From Sphingosinicellaceae bacterium (GTDB lineage Bacteria; Pseudomonadota; Alphaproteobacteria; Sphingomonadales; Sphingomonadaceae), in assembly GCA_019285715.1 (NCBI GenBank), contig CP079108.1, forward strand, positions 3,301,001 to 3,365,000: 64,000 nt of DNA, given 5' to 3'. Shown here piece by piece: positions 45,133-53,435 of this stretch. Within the stretch, counting starts at the first letter, position 1, and each line of letters opens with the position of its first letter. Position numbers and translations under genes: made by a program. The notes beneath the pieces were generated by a model. The model was given only the letters and a program-made list of their open reading frames with translations, ran no database searches and was not told where the DNA came from.

Positions 45133-47490
45133 TCAGGTCCCCGCTGCGGTGCTGCCGTAGATACCCTCGCGCCCGATGACGGTGTCGGCATCGTTCGCCG
45201 GGCCGGCTCGGAGCAGGCGTACCGGAACCGACTTGTACGATGGGGTCAGGCTCTCGGGATCACAATGTTCGAGCGCGATCAGCGGCTGCGTCTCGGGATA
45301 GTAAGATGCGCAGCAGCCATCGGGCACGTTGTAGCTGACCAGCGTCAGCTTCTGGACGACGCGGTCGGGACGGGCGTGTTCGAGCGCGGTGGCGACATCG
45401 ACGACATCGCCCTCGGCCAGCCCCAGACGGGCCATGTCGCGATCGTTGATGAACAGTACGTCACGCCGTCCGAACACCCCGCGATAGCGGTCATCCAGGC
45501 CATAGATCGTGGTGTTGTACTGGTCGTGGCTGCGGATCGTCGTCAACCGCAGCACATCGGGCTCGGCGGTCGCCGCGTCCTCCTCGAGTCCCGAGAAGAC
45601 GATGAAATTGGCCTTGCCAGTCGGCGTTTTCCAGATTCGCTGCTGCGCGGAATTGGGCAACTGGAAGCCGCCCGGGATCTTGATGCGGTCGTTGAAGGCC
45701 TCGAAATCGGGAATTACAGCTTCGATCTTGTCGCGGATCAGCGCGTAATCGCCGGTCAGCGCTTCCCAGTCGACGCCGCCCTTGGCCCCCAGCGTCGCGC
45801 GGGCGATGCCGGCAATGATGGCAATCTCCGACATCACGGTCGCAGCCGGTGCCTCGAGGAATCCGCTCGAGGCGTGAACCATCGACATCGAATCCTCGAC
45901 GGTTATCGACTGCCGCCCGGTCGCCTGCATGTCGAGTTCGGTCCTGCCGAGGCACGGCAGGATGTAATTGTGCCGGCCGAGGAGCAGGTGCGTGCGGTTG
46001 AGCTTGGTCGTGATGTGGACCGCGAGATCGAGCTGGCGGAAGGCTTCGGCGCAGGCCTGAGGGTCGGAGGACGCGATCGCCAGGTTGCCGCCGAGACAGA
46101 CGATCGCCTTCGACTTGCCGGCGCGCATCGCCGCGATTGCGTCGACAACTGAATGCCCTGGCTCCTGCGGCGGCTCGAACCCAAAAACCTCCCGCATCTT
46201 GTCGAGGAAGGGCTTGGCCGGGCGCTCGGTGATGCCGACGGTGCGGTCACCCTGGACGTTGGAGTGGCCCCGGAGCGGCGAGATGCCCGCCCCCTGGCGA
46301 CCGATATTGCCCTTGAGCAGCAGCAGGTTGGCGATCTGCTGGACGTTGGCGGTACCGGTCTTGTGCTGGGTTATGCCCATTCCATAGCAGACGATCGTTG
46401 CCTGCGCCCTGGCATAGACCTCGGCAACGCTCTCCAGTTCGGCGCGGGTCAGCCCGCAGGCGCGTTCGATCGCATCCCAACGGCTCGTCGCGAGGTCGGC
46501 GGCGAAAGCCTCGAAGCCCGCCGTATGCCCGGCGATGAACTGGTGATCGAGCACCGGCGCGAAGTCTGCAGCCTTGGCCGCATCGTCCATCGCCACCAGC
46601 GCCTTGCAGATGCCCTTGAGCGCTGCCGCATCGCCGCCGACCTTGACCTGGAGATAGGTCGTCGCGATCGGCGTCGACCCAAAGGTCGCCATCTCGATCG
46701 GCGATTGCGGTGCCTCGAAGCGCTCCAGCGCGCGCTCCTTCAGCGGGTTGAGGACGATGATCGTGGCACCGCGCTTCGACGCATCGCGCAGCGAGGTCAT
46801 CATGCGCGGATGGTTGGTACCCGGGTTGTGGCCCATCGACAGGATGAAGTCGGCATGATCGAAATCCTCGAGCGTCACCGTCGCCTTGCCGATGCCGATC
46901 GACTTGGGCAGGCCGACCGAGGTCGCCTCGTGGCACATGTTCGAGCAGTCGGGGAAGTTGTTGGTGCCGTAGATTCGCGCGAACAGCTGGTACATGAACG
47001 CCGCCTCGTTCGACGCGCGGCCCGACGTGTAGAACTCGGCCTCGTTCGGGCTCGCCAGCGCGTTCAGTCGGGCCGCGATGCCAACGAACGCCTCCGCCCA
47101 TTCGACCGGCTCATAGTGGTCGGTGTCGGGGTTGTAGCGCAGCGGATGGGTCACCCGCCCCTGCCCCTCGAGCCAGTGGTCGGGCTGCGTCCACAGCTCG
47201 GCGACACTGTGCTCGGCGAAGAAGTCGGGCGCGACCCGCTTGGCGGTCGACTCCCACGCCACCGCCTTGGCGCCGTTTTCGCAGAACTCGAAGGCGGAAG
47301 TATGCTTGGGGTCGGGCCAGGCGCACCCGGGACAGTCGAAGCCGTCGGGCTGGTTCTGCTTGAGCAGCGCCTTGCCACCGGCAACCACCACCTGCTGGCG
47401 CTTCAGCACTTCGGCCACGGCCTTCAGCGCGCCCCAGCCGCCCGCGGGTGCGTTGTAGTCGACAATGCCGTTGGGTCGCTTGGTACTCAT
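45133..47490 (-). CDS. FdhF/YdeP-family molybdopterin oxidoreductase (formate dehydrogenase-like)
   Basis: Mo-bis-MGD oxidoreductase of 785 aa of the FdhF/YdeP group. N-terminal Fe-S cysteines: FDCPGCAWPDP (C53, C56) and FEFCENGAK (C70). The Mo ligand is the Cys in NMCHEATSVGL (C186), in the position of selenocysteine in E. coli FdhH. Further motifs are MGHNPGTNHPRMMTSLRDAS, GMGITQHKTGTANVQQIANL and QGAGISPLRGHSNVQGDRTV, with a C-terminal MGD-binding beta-barrel. Start ATG 47490 has an AAAGGCG Shine-Dalgarno. Upstream of the FNT channel in one operon and divergent from moeA and fdhD-mobA. E. coli YdeP is linked to acid resistance; formate oxidation here is inferred. Confidence 0.9.
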   Translation of the reverse strand: MSTKRPNGIVDYNAPAGGWGALKAVAEVLKRQQVVVAGGKALLKQNQPDGFDCPGCAWPDPKHTSAFEFCENGAKAVAWESTAKRVAPDFFAEHSVAELWTQPDHWLEGQGRVTHPLRYNPDTDHYEPVEWAEAFVGIAARLNALASPNEAEFYTSGRASNEAAFMYQLFARIYGTNNFPDCSNMCHEATSVGLPKSIGIGKATVTLEDFDHADFILSMGHNPGTNHPRMMTSLRDASKRGATIIVLNPLKERALERFEAPQSPIEMATFGSTPIATTYLQVKVGGDAAALKGICKALVAMDDAAKAADFAPVLDHQFIAGHTAGFEAFAADLATSRWDAIERACGLTRAELESVAEVYARAQATIVCYGMGITQHKTGTANVQQIANLLLLKGNIGRQGAGISPLRGHSNVQGDRTVGITERPAKPFLDKMREVFGFEPPQEPGHSVVDAIAAMRAGKSKAIVCLGGNLAIASSDPQACAEAFRQLDLAVHITTKLNRTHLLLGRHNYILPCLGRTELDMQATGRQSITVEDSMSMVHASSGFLEAPAATVMSEIAIIAGIARATLGAKGGVDWEALTGDYALIRDKIEAVIPDFEAFNDRIKIPGGFQLPNSAQQRIWKTPTGKANFIVFSGLEEDAATAEPDVLRLTTIRSHDQYNTTIYGLDDRYRGVFGRRDVLFINDRDMARLGLAEGDVVDVATALEHARPDRVVQKLTLVSYNVPDGCCASYYPETQPLIALEHCDPESLTPSYKSVPVRLLRAGPANDADTVIGREGIYGSTAAGT

Positions 47491-47666
47491 CGAGACGCCT
47501 TTACAAGGTTCATACGCCAACCGTGCCGCCGTAGCCATGAACGGATATTATACACATGGGTAGTCGACGAATTGCCGCCACCGGTCGGCAGCATCTGCCG
47601 CGCGCTTCACGTCACGAAAGGATTGTTGCATTGGGGGTCACCGCGACGCTGCGGTATGGAGCCTCG

Positions 47667-47774
47667 ATGAACGCCCCCTACCCGCCGGCTGACGAGGGCG
47701 TCGCGCTTGCGCTTCCGACCACGCTTGCGACTTCGAGAACACCCGTGAACCCGTCACACCCGGCCGGTGGCTAG
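47667..47774 (+). CDS. Possible 35-aa leader ORF overlapping moeA
   Basis: A short frame with a good GGAG Shine-Dalgarno begins at ATG 47667 (product starts MNAPYPPADEGVALALP) and stops at 47774, overlapping the GTG start of moeA. moeA itself has no visible Shine-Dalgarno, so coupling is possible. No homology recognised; it may be chance. Confidence 0.35.
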   Translation: MNAPYPPADEGVALALPTTLATSRTPVNPSHPAGG

Positions 47775-48945
47775 CCAGCGCCCCAGTGTCGACGAGGCAC
47801 TGGCCCTGATCCACGCTGCAGCGACGCGCCTCGGCAGCGAACGCCGTCCGCTTGCTGCCGCACTCAACCATCGCCTCGCCGAGCCGGTCCACGCCCGGCT
47901 CTCGGTACCGCGCTTCGTCGCCTCGGCAATGGACGGATTCGCGCTCGCGAGCGCCGCGACCGAGGCCGCGCGACCCGACCGGCCGATCGAACTGGCAATC
48001 GGGTCCGACGCGTCCGCCGGACACTGGCCGTCGCCACTCGAACCCGGGACGGCGGTGCCGATCTCGACGGGAGCGCCGCTGCCGGCCGGAGCCGACACCA
48101 TCGTCATCCGCGAGCACGCCCGCGTTGTCGGCAAGCGCCTGCTGGTCGACGCGCCGCTGGTGCGGTGGAACAACGTCCGGGCAACCGGCGAGGACGTCCA
48201 GGCCGGTACCGTGCTGCTGCCCGCCGGTGCGCGAGTCGGCGTCGACGCGGTCGGCGTCCTGGCTTCCGCCGGCATCGGCGAGGTCCCGGTCGTCCGTCGC
48301 CCGCGCCTGCTGTTGTTCACGACGGGCAACGAGATCGCCGCCACGTCCGCCGCGCTGGCCGATCCGGCCCTGATCCCGGACAGCAACGGCCCGATGACGG
48401 TCGCCTTCGCCGCGACGCTCGGCCTGTCGATCGATTATGCCGGTCCGGTCACGGACGACCTGCCGGCGCTCGTCACGATGCTGGCCCGCGCCCGCGACGG
48501 CGACGCCGACATCGTGCTGTCGACCGGTGGCGTCTCGGGCGGACGTTTCGACCTGGTGGCGCAGGCGCTGGCCGAAGTCGGCGCTGGCAAGGGCTTCCAC
48601 GGGGTCCAGATGCGGCCCGGCAAGCCATTGCTGTTCGCCACGCTCGGCTCCGGCCGACTGTATTTCGGCCTGCCGGGCACACCGGTCGCGGCGCTGGTCG
48701 CGCTGCGCTTTTTCGTGCTCGCCGCGATCCGCGCCATGGCCGGTCTCGATCCCGAAGCCGGTCAACCGATCGAGGATGGCCCACCCGCTCGCCCCGGCAC
48801 GACATTGTTCCTGCGCGATGCCGCCGACGGGCGCCAACTCGACCAGCGGCCGCATGTGCTGTCGAGCATTCTTCGCGCCGACCGCTGGCTGCGCGTCGAC
48901 GACGCCGGCACCCGGGCTTATCCCAAGGAGCCGCCGTCACTATAG
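47767..48945 (+). CDS. moeA: Molybdopterin molybdenumtransferase MoeA
   Basis: Moco synthesis enzyme of 392 aa inserting molybdate into adenylated molybdopterin. MoeA motifs: RFVASAMDGFALA, VPISTGAPLPAGADTIVIRE, LFTTGNEIA, IPDSNGPMTVAFA, and STGGVSGGRFDLV; GLPGTPVAALVALRFFVLAA follows near the C-terminus. The start is GTG 47767: an in-frame stop at 47746 excludes anything longer. Overlaps the possible leader ORF. fdhD-mobA follows 36 bases downstream. Confidence 0.94.
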   Translation: MASQRPSVDEALALIHAAATRLGSERRPLAAALNHRLAEPVHARLSVPRFVASAMDGFALASAATEAARPDRPIELAIGSDASAGHWPSPLEPGTAVPISTGAPLPAGADTIVIREHARVVGKRLLVDAPLVRWNNVRATGEDVQAGTVLLPAGARVGVDAVGVLASAGIGEVPVVRRPRLLLFTTGNEIAATSAALADPALIPDSNGPMTVAFAATLGLSIDYAGPVTDDLPALVTMLARARDGDADIVLSTGGVSGGRFDLVAQALAEVGAGKGFHGVQMRPGKPLLFATLGSGRLYFGLPGTPVAALVALRFFVLAAIRAMAGLDPEAGQPIEDGPPARPGTTLFLRDAADGRQLDQRPHVLSSILRADRWLRVDDAGTRAYPKEPPSL

Positions 48946-48981
48946 TGTAGGGAGCCGGCTCCTGTGCGGTAACATCACTTT

Positions 48982-50415
48982 ATGACGAGACAACCCAACG
49001 ATCCCACAGCCGAGAGCGTGCCGCTGTGGCGCAGCGATACGCGCGTCAGCTGGACCGCGACGGGCGCCGAGACCGCCGACCGTGCGCTCGCCGTCGAGAC
49101 ACCGGTCGCGCTGGTCATCGATGCAACGACGGTGGCCGTCATGATGGCGACGCCGGGCGATCTCGACGACCTGGTCACGGGTTTTGCCCTGACGGAACAG
49201 CTGATCGCCTCCGTCGCCGATATCGCGGATGTCGAAATCGTCGTGCAGCCCGACGGGATCGAGGCCCGGCTGTGGCTCGTGGCCGGGCGGGGCACCGCGA
49301 GCGCCGAGCGCCGCCGCGCCATCGTCGGACCGACCGGCTGCGGACTGTGCGGCATCGAAAGCCTGGCACAGGCGGTCGTCGTGCCGCCGCTGGTCACGGC
49401 CGCGGGGCCGCAGCCGACTCCCGCCGAGATTCTCGGCGCAATGACGGCGCTGTCGGCTGCCCAGCCGCTCAGCGCGACCACCCGCGCCAGCCACGCGGCG
49501 GCGCTGTGGCGACGTGGCCAACCCCTGCTGGTGCGCGAGGATGTCGGCCGCCACAACGCGCTCGACAAGCTGGTCGGGGCCGCGGCACGGGCCGGCATTG
49601 CCGCGGACGATGCCATGCTGCTGCTGACCAGCCGGGTGTCGGTCGAGATGGTCCAGAAGGCGGCGCGCCTCGGGGTCCCGGTTATCGTCGCGGTCTCGGC
49701 ACCGACAAGCCTGGCGCTCGACTGCGCACGACAGGCCGGCATAACCTTGGTCGCCGTCGCGCGGCACGATGGTTTCCAACTGTTCAACCGGGGGGATCGG
49801 CTGGCGGCGCTGAACGCCGAAAGCCCTGCGGATGGCGCGATGCCACCGCGCGTGCTCGGTGCCGTGCTGGCCGGCGGGCGGTCCCGGCGGTTCGGCAGCG
49901 ACAAGGCGGTGTCGCTCCTGCACGGCCAACGGCTGATCGATCTTGCCGTCGAAAGCCTGGCCCCCCATGTCGCCGCGGTCGTCGTCTGCGGTCGCCGGAT
50001 CGACGGCTACGACTGCCTCGACGACCGCCCGGCCGCCGACCTAGGCCCACTCGGTGGCCTCGCCGCTGCCCTGCATCACGCCCGCGCCAATGGCTTCGAC
50101 GGGGTGCTGACGACGGGGTGCGACATGCCGGCCTTCCCCGAAGCCACGGCGCGCTCGCTGATCGGCGCGACGCCGGCCATCGTCGCCGGCCAGCAGCTCG
50201 CGGCCTACTGGCCAACCGGTCTGGCGGACGCGCTCGACGACTATCTGGCGAGCAGCGAAAATCGTTCAATTCGGGATTGGGCGGACAGCCAAGGGCCCCG
50301 GGTCGTCCACGCGGCGGTACCGATACCGAATATCAACACGCCGGCCGACCTCGCGAACCTGACCGCGTCGACCACCGCCATGCATGCGACAGATGTCGCA
50401 CCCGGGGGTGCCTAA
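48982..50415 (+). CDS. fdhD-mobA: FdhD-MobA fusion: formate dehydrogenase sulfurtransferase plus molybdenum cofactor guanylyltransferase
   Basis: Single frame of 477 aa with two activities. Residues 1-280 are FdhD, which passes sulfur to the Mo cofactor of formate dehydrogenase: GPTGCGLCGIESL holds the Cys pair (C120, C123), and REDVGRHNALDKLVGAA and SRVSVEMVQKAARLGVPVIV are conserved. After a 10-residue linker, residues 290-460 are MobA, which attaches GMP: VLGAVLAGGRSRRFGSDKAV, DLGPLGGLAAAL and TTGCDMPAFPE. The two enzymes act on the same cofactor for bis-MGD formate dehydrogenases, matching the FdhF-like gene nearby. The reading frame is open across the junction. The C-terminus lies just before the integrated element. 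Confidence 0.92.
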   Translation: MTRQPNDPTAESVPLWRSDTRVSWTATGAETADRALAVETPVALVIDATTVAVMMATPGDLDDLVTGFALTEQLIASVADIADVEIVVQPDGIEARLWLVAGRGTASAERRRAIVGPTGCGLCGIESLAQAVVVPPLVTAAGPQPTPAEILGAMTALSAAQPLSATTRASHAAALWRRGQPLLVREDVGRHNALDKLVGAAARAGIAADDAMLLLTSRVSVEMVQKAARLGVPVIVAVSAPTSLALDCARQAGITLVAVARHDGFQLFNRGDRLAALNAESPADGAMPPRVLGAVLAGGRSRRFGSDKAVSLLHGQRLIDLAVESLAPHVAAVVVCGRRIDGYDCLDDRPAADLGPLGGLAAALHHARANGFDGVLTTGCDMPAFPEATARSLIGATPAIVAGQQLAAYWPTGLADALDDYLASSENRSIRDWADSQGPRVVHAAVPIPNINTPADLANLTASTTAMHATDVAPGGA

Positions 50416-50433
50416 AGTTGTTTTGAGGGGGCG

Positions 50434-50481
50434 TTCCCAAGGCTTTCAGGGCCTTGGGAATAGTCTGGTGCCAGGAAAGGA
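50434..50481. repeat. Distal attachment-site repeat (displaced tRNA-Leu 3' end and terminator)
   Basis: Matches 60248-60295 at roughly 43 of 48 positions: TTCCCAAGGCTTTCA, GGCCTTGGGA, TCTGGTGCC and AGGAAAGGA are shared. One base of the tRNA acceptor stem is missing here, so it cannot form a functional tRNA end. Confidence 0.8.
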
Positions 50482-50682
50482 GAGGCAACCGCGCTCGCCA
50501 ACCCATTGAAAACACACACTTAGAGAAGGACAGATGTTACGCTTGCGATGTTCTGGTGTAACACCTAGCTGTCGACAGCGATAGGTATAGACAGGGCCTC
50601 ATCTGGTTTCACCTCCATCCACCCCTCCCTATCCTGAACTTACTCACACGATGCCAAGGTCCACACAGCGGGGAGCGAATGC
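50482..50682. other. Left-end intergenic region of the island
   Basis: About 200 bases between the distal att repeat and the TIR gene. AT-richer than the chromosome. No gene, copy of the cargo repeat or clear promoter was recognised. Confidence 0.4.
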
Positions 50683-51396
50683 ATGTTGGCCACTGAACGT
50701 ATGGAGTTACTCGAAAGGATTGGTGTCGAACTCCAATCTCGTTACACCTTCAGTGACATTGATGGCTTCTTTAGTGCTCTTAGCATCAACACTCAAGACT
50801 TCACATATGGCCAGAGTAAACGCGTCTATGTCAAAGACGTACTTCGTTATGCCTCTGAACCCCTACTGCTACGCGTCGCTGATGAGCTTGGGCTGGCTAG
50901 ACTTGGTGGTGGCAAGACATACACACCGCGCCCACCGGCTAACTGGGAAGGTACGAGGCGGTTTCGCGTTTTCGTTTCACACATCAGTAAGAACAGGACG
51001 ACGGCCACGGCTCTTAAGCAAAGCCTTGCCTTCTTCGCTATCGCCGGTTTTGTCGCTCATGAAGATGTCGTTCCCACGCTTCAATGGCAAGACGAAATTG
51101 AAAGGGCTTTAAGCACTATGGATGCCTTCGTCGCGATACACACATCGGGCTTTCGCGAGTCGACGTGGTGTCAGCAGGAAGTTGGCTTTGCGGTCGGTCG
51201 CGGCGTTAAGATCATATCGCTCAAGATGGGAGAGGACCCGACTGGGTTTCTTGGAAGACATCAAGCGCTTGCTTGCCGTAATCAAACGGCACAGACGGTT
51301 GCTCAGAAGGTCAACACCATACTGCTAGAGGACGCCGTCACGCACGATAAGCTTAAGGCCGCGCAAGACGAGTTATCGGCGCAGGTGCCGTTTTAG
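50683..51396 (+). CDS. TIR-domain protein with small N-terminal adaptor-like domain, candidate defence effector
   Basis: Protein of 237 aa. The C-terminal TIR domain (about residues 93-200) has RFRVFVSHISKNRTTATALK (box 1), a short AHEDVVPTLQWQDEIERAL stretch and AIHTSGFRESTWCQQEVGFA, where E166 sits in the S-x-WC-x-x-E position of the catalytic Glu of NAD-cleaving TIRs. The first 75 residues form a helical domain (ELLERIGVELQSRYTFSDID, then SKRVYVKDVLRYA) that I do not recognise; similar modules precede effectors in bacterial defence proteins. Start ATG 50683 has GGGGAG upstream. It is the first island gene. Function as an abortive-infection NADase is inferred; no partner gene such as ThsA is adjacent. 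Confidence 0.75.
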   Translation: MLATERMELLERIGVELQSRYTFSDIDGFFSALSINTQDFTYGQSKRVYVKDVLRYASEPLLLRVADELGLARLGGGKTYTPRPPANWEGTRRFRVFVSHISKNRTTATALKQSLAFFAIAGFVAHEDVVPTLQWQDEIERALSTMDAFVAIHTSGFRESTWCQQEVGFAVGRGVKIISLKMGEDPTGFLGRHQALACRNQTAQTVAQKVNTILLEDAVTHDKLKAAQDELSAQVPF

Positions 51397-51430
51397 CTAG
51401 TAGTACAGCTCCACACTTCCTTCGAGCGGC

Positions 51431-51656
51431 GGGGCTACCAACAACAACCGCCAAGGGCTTTAGCCCTGTTTCTTGAATACGTGGGTGGCGTTGGTGTGGA
51501 TGGGACCTTGACGTACGGGCGATGGGACCTAAAGACGTAGGGGCCTTGGCTCGGACCCGCTGGCGTGTCGCTCGGTGCCGCCGCGCTCACTGCTGTTGCT
51601 GAGGCTATCCTTCTCCCTCTCCCCACCCCCATATGGCCTACGTGGCCTCGCGACTC
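51431..51656 (+). repeat. Island cargo repeat, copy A
   Basis: First of three related copies. Conserved blocks: CTACCAACAACAAC, the palindrome AGGGCTTTAGCCCT then GTTTCTTGAA, GGGCGATGGGACC, CTCGGTGCCGCCGCGCTC and CCTCGCGACT. The 426 bases between the TIR and Rmf-like genes hold little else. Minus strand in copies A and C reads a similar short peptide ending NRAKA...CCW, which may be chance or a decayed ORF. Confidence 0.8.
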
Positions 51657-51822
51657 GCAAACAAAGGCATAAGTTGGCGATGGGTTGGAGGGGTTTGGGC
51701 GGGGATTGGAGGCAATGGCTAGCGGTGCCTAGTTTGAACATGCAATTAAGCCTGTTAATCTATCGAAATAGAAAGACTTAGAGAGTTGAGGGCGTCATGT
51801 TTGCGCGTACTGCACGTCACAT

Positions 51823-52032
51823 TCATTGCGGTCCCTTGGAAGAACTAGCCCCGCTTGCAGTGCCCGGAGGCGACGTCTCCACGGCCCGCCCAAAGTGTCT
51901 CTCGAACAAGTCGCCTCGCCAGCCTTCAAGCCATTCGTCGCGTTCGGCGCTGCCAGTCGGGTGGGGGCACGTCACGGCATCATCGCCCCTTAAGCGAGCG
52001 TTGTACCCTGCCCAAAAAGCTGCTTCTACCAT
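51823..52032 (-). CDS. Rmf/CrpP-like small protein
   Basis: Small protein of 69 aa. The segment EAAFWAGYNARLRGDDAV followed by TCPHPTGSAERDEWLEGWRG matches the pattern of the ribosome modulation factor/CrpP family (G..A...G, then CP or NPY, then R..W..GW). Rmf dimerises stationary-phase ribosomes, and plasmid-borne CrpP has been linked to ciprofloxacin modification. The ATG at 52032 has no good Shine-Dalgarno; a TTG at 52038 is in frame. Located between repeat copies A and B. Family call by motif only. Confidence 0.65.
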   Translation of the reverse strand: MVEAAFWAGYNARLRGDDAVTCPHPTGSAERDEWLEGWRGDLFERHFGRAVETSPPGTASGASSSKGPQ

Positions 52033-52136
52033 ACGCAAAGGGCTCGATGCTGTACGGTAAGAGACTTAGTCTGGGGATCGTCTCATTGCGGTCCGCAAGC
52101 GTACATTCACGACAGGTCAACGCTGCCTTCGAGAGC

Positions 52137-52360
52137 CGGACCACCAACAACAACAGCGGAGGGCTTTAGCCCTGTTTCTTGAAGACGGGGTGTCGGTGAC
52201 GTAGATGGTACCTTGCCGCAGGGGCGATGGGACCCAAAGCTTTCGGGTGCCTTGGTTCGCAGCCGCTAACGCGTCACTCGGTGCCGCCGCGCTCCCCGCT
52301 GTTACCGAGGTTATCCTCCTCCCCATCTCCATCTAACATGTTCGACGCCGCCTCGCGACT
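52137..52360 (+). repeat. Island cargo repeat, copy B
   Basis: Same orientation as copies A and C, and similar to copy A over its full length. The minus-strand peptide frame seen in A and C is shifted here, arguing against a conserved coding function. With copy B removed, the 382 bases between the Rmf-like gene and the response regulators contain nothing recognisable. Confidence 0.8.
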
Positions 52361-52414
52361 TGGGACCAAGGGGATTAGATGGCCAGTGGAGCGGAGTGCG
52401 GTTGCGAGCGCGGA

Positions 52415-52822
52415 TTATGCTCGCTCCCGCGCCGCCCGCAGTCTCTTGATATAGTCCACTACGGCTTGAGGCTCATACGGTCTGGCGAGGTGAGGCCCTG
52501 TCTCACAAAGCTCCGCAGCCTCTTTTGCTGCCTTGTCGATGCTGCCCGCCAACCTAACTTCCAAAGCAGGATGGATCTTGCGAACCCAGTTGGCAAGCTC
52601 GAATGCGGATCGGCTGCCAATAGCTGCAACGTCGCAGAGGATAACGTCGATAGACATTGATAGCGAGTCAAGCGCCGTCATCGCTTCGTCGGTATTACCA
52701 GCTTCAACAACATCATAGCCACAGTGTCTCAAGTAGTGCGCGATGGCATGACGAGATACAATGTCCCCATCAACCACCAAGATCGACGATGACACTTCTT
52801 GTGTTTGCGAGAGACTACCCAT
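52415..52822 (-). CDS. Receiver-only response regulator, degenerate
   Basis: Single REC domain of 135 aa with no output domain. Phosphoacceptor Asp in DVILCDVAAIG is present. The usual acidic pair is reduced to VVDGD, and the conserved switch Lys is Arg (HLARPYEP), so phosphorylation control may be altered. The start overlaps the stop of the upstream response regulator (TAATG), so the two are translated together. No histidine kinase is nearby. Partner unknown. Confidence 0.82.
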   Translation of the reverse strand: MGSLSQTQEVSSSILVVDGDIVSRHAIAHYLRHCGYDVVEAGNTDEAMTALDSLSMSIDVILCDVAAIGSRSAFELANWVRKIHPALEVRLAGSIDKAAKEAAELCETGPHLARPYEPQAVVDYIKRLRAARERA

Positions 52823-53220
52823 TAGACCTCGGGTAAGAGAGTGTTGATAGCCCTCTCTACCTGAGCTATTGTGTAAGGTTTCTGTAGAAACAGTGTCGAG
52901 GTTTCGTAACTATAAGGTACGTTTATGAGGTGACCAGATGCCATGACGACCGGTAAGCTAGGATGAGCTTCTTGAACATATGCGAGAAGACCTAGTCCGT
53001 CTATCTTGCCTGGCATCCTTACGTCGCTAAACAATATGTCAACAGGAACGCCCGACTCTAGGATAGCAACCGCTTCATCACCGTTCAGTGCCTCAAGCAC
53101 ATTGTAGCCTTCATCCCGCAAGAAGTCGGCCACCCAATAACGAATAAGGAACTCATCTTCTACTACGAGAATGGTTTTCTCAATGCCAACCGGCGAGCAT
53201 TCCTTCTCAATCTTCGTCAA
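52822..53220 (-). CDS. Receiver-only response regulator
   Basis: Single REC domain of 132 aa with all key residues: acidic pair in ILVVEDEFLIRYWV, phosphoacceptor Asp in DILFSDVRMPGKIDGLG, Ser in VVMASGH and Lys in LFLQKPYTIAQ. It resembles CheY/CpdR-like stand-alone receivers of alphaproteobacteria. Upstream in a two-gene unit with the degenerate receiver. Likely signals by protein-protein contact. Confidence 0.85.
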   Translation of the reverse strand: MTKIEKECSPVGIEKTILVVEDEFLIRYWVADFLRDEGYNVLEALNGDEAVAILESGVPVDILFSDVRMPGKIDGLGLLAYVQEAHPSLPVVMASGHLINVPYSYETSTLFLQKPYTIAQVERAINTLLPEV

Positions 53221-53435
53221 GACATTATCCAGCTACATTACGCATAAGCAACGAACAAACGTGTGAACAAGCTAGCTGTTCCCAATGGCGTGTGGCCGCA
53301 CATTCGTACCTTTGCGATGCTAAGTGTTCAACTGCCGACACACCTAGTCCGTTTTCTTGCGGAGTCTGTACGTTATCGTCCCGCGTGACGTGATCGGACC
53401 CTACACGATCTGCTCAGGCCTAATCCCGTTAAGGC

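Noticed and set aside
50683-51396. Canonical Thoeris, CBASS or retron system
   Set aside because: Only the TIR gene is present. No ThsA/SIR2, cyclase or reverse transcriptase was found in the island.
51435-51632. Conserved short protein on the minus strand of the repeats
   Set aside because: The frame agrees in copies A and C for about 30 residues, but B is frameshifted and no start or Shine-Dalgarno is convincing.
52415-53220. Complete two-component system
   Set aside because: Both proteins are receivers; no histidine kinase or output domain is encoded nearby.
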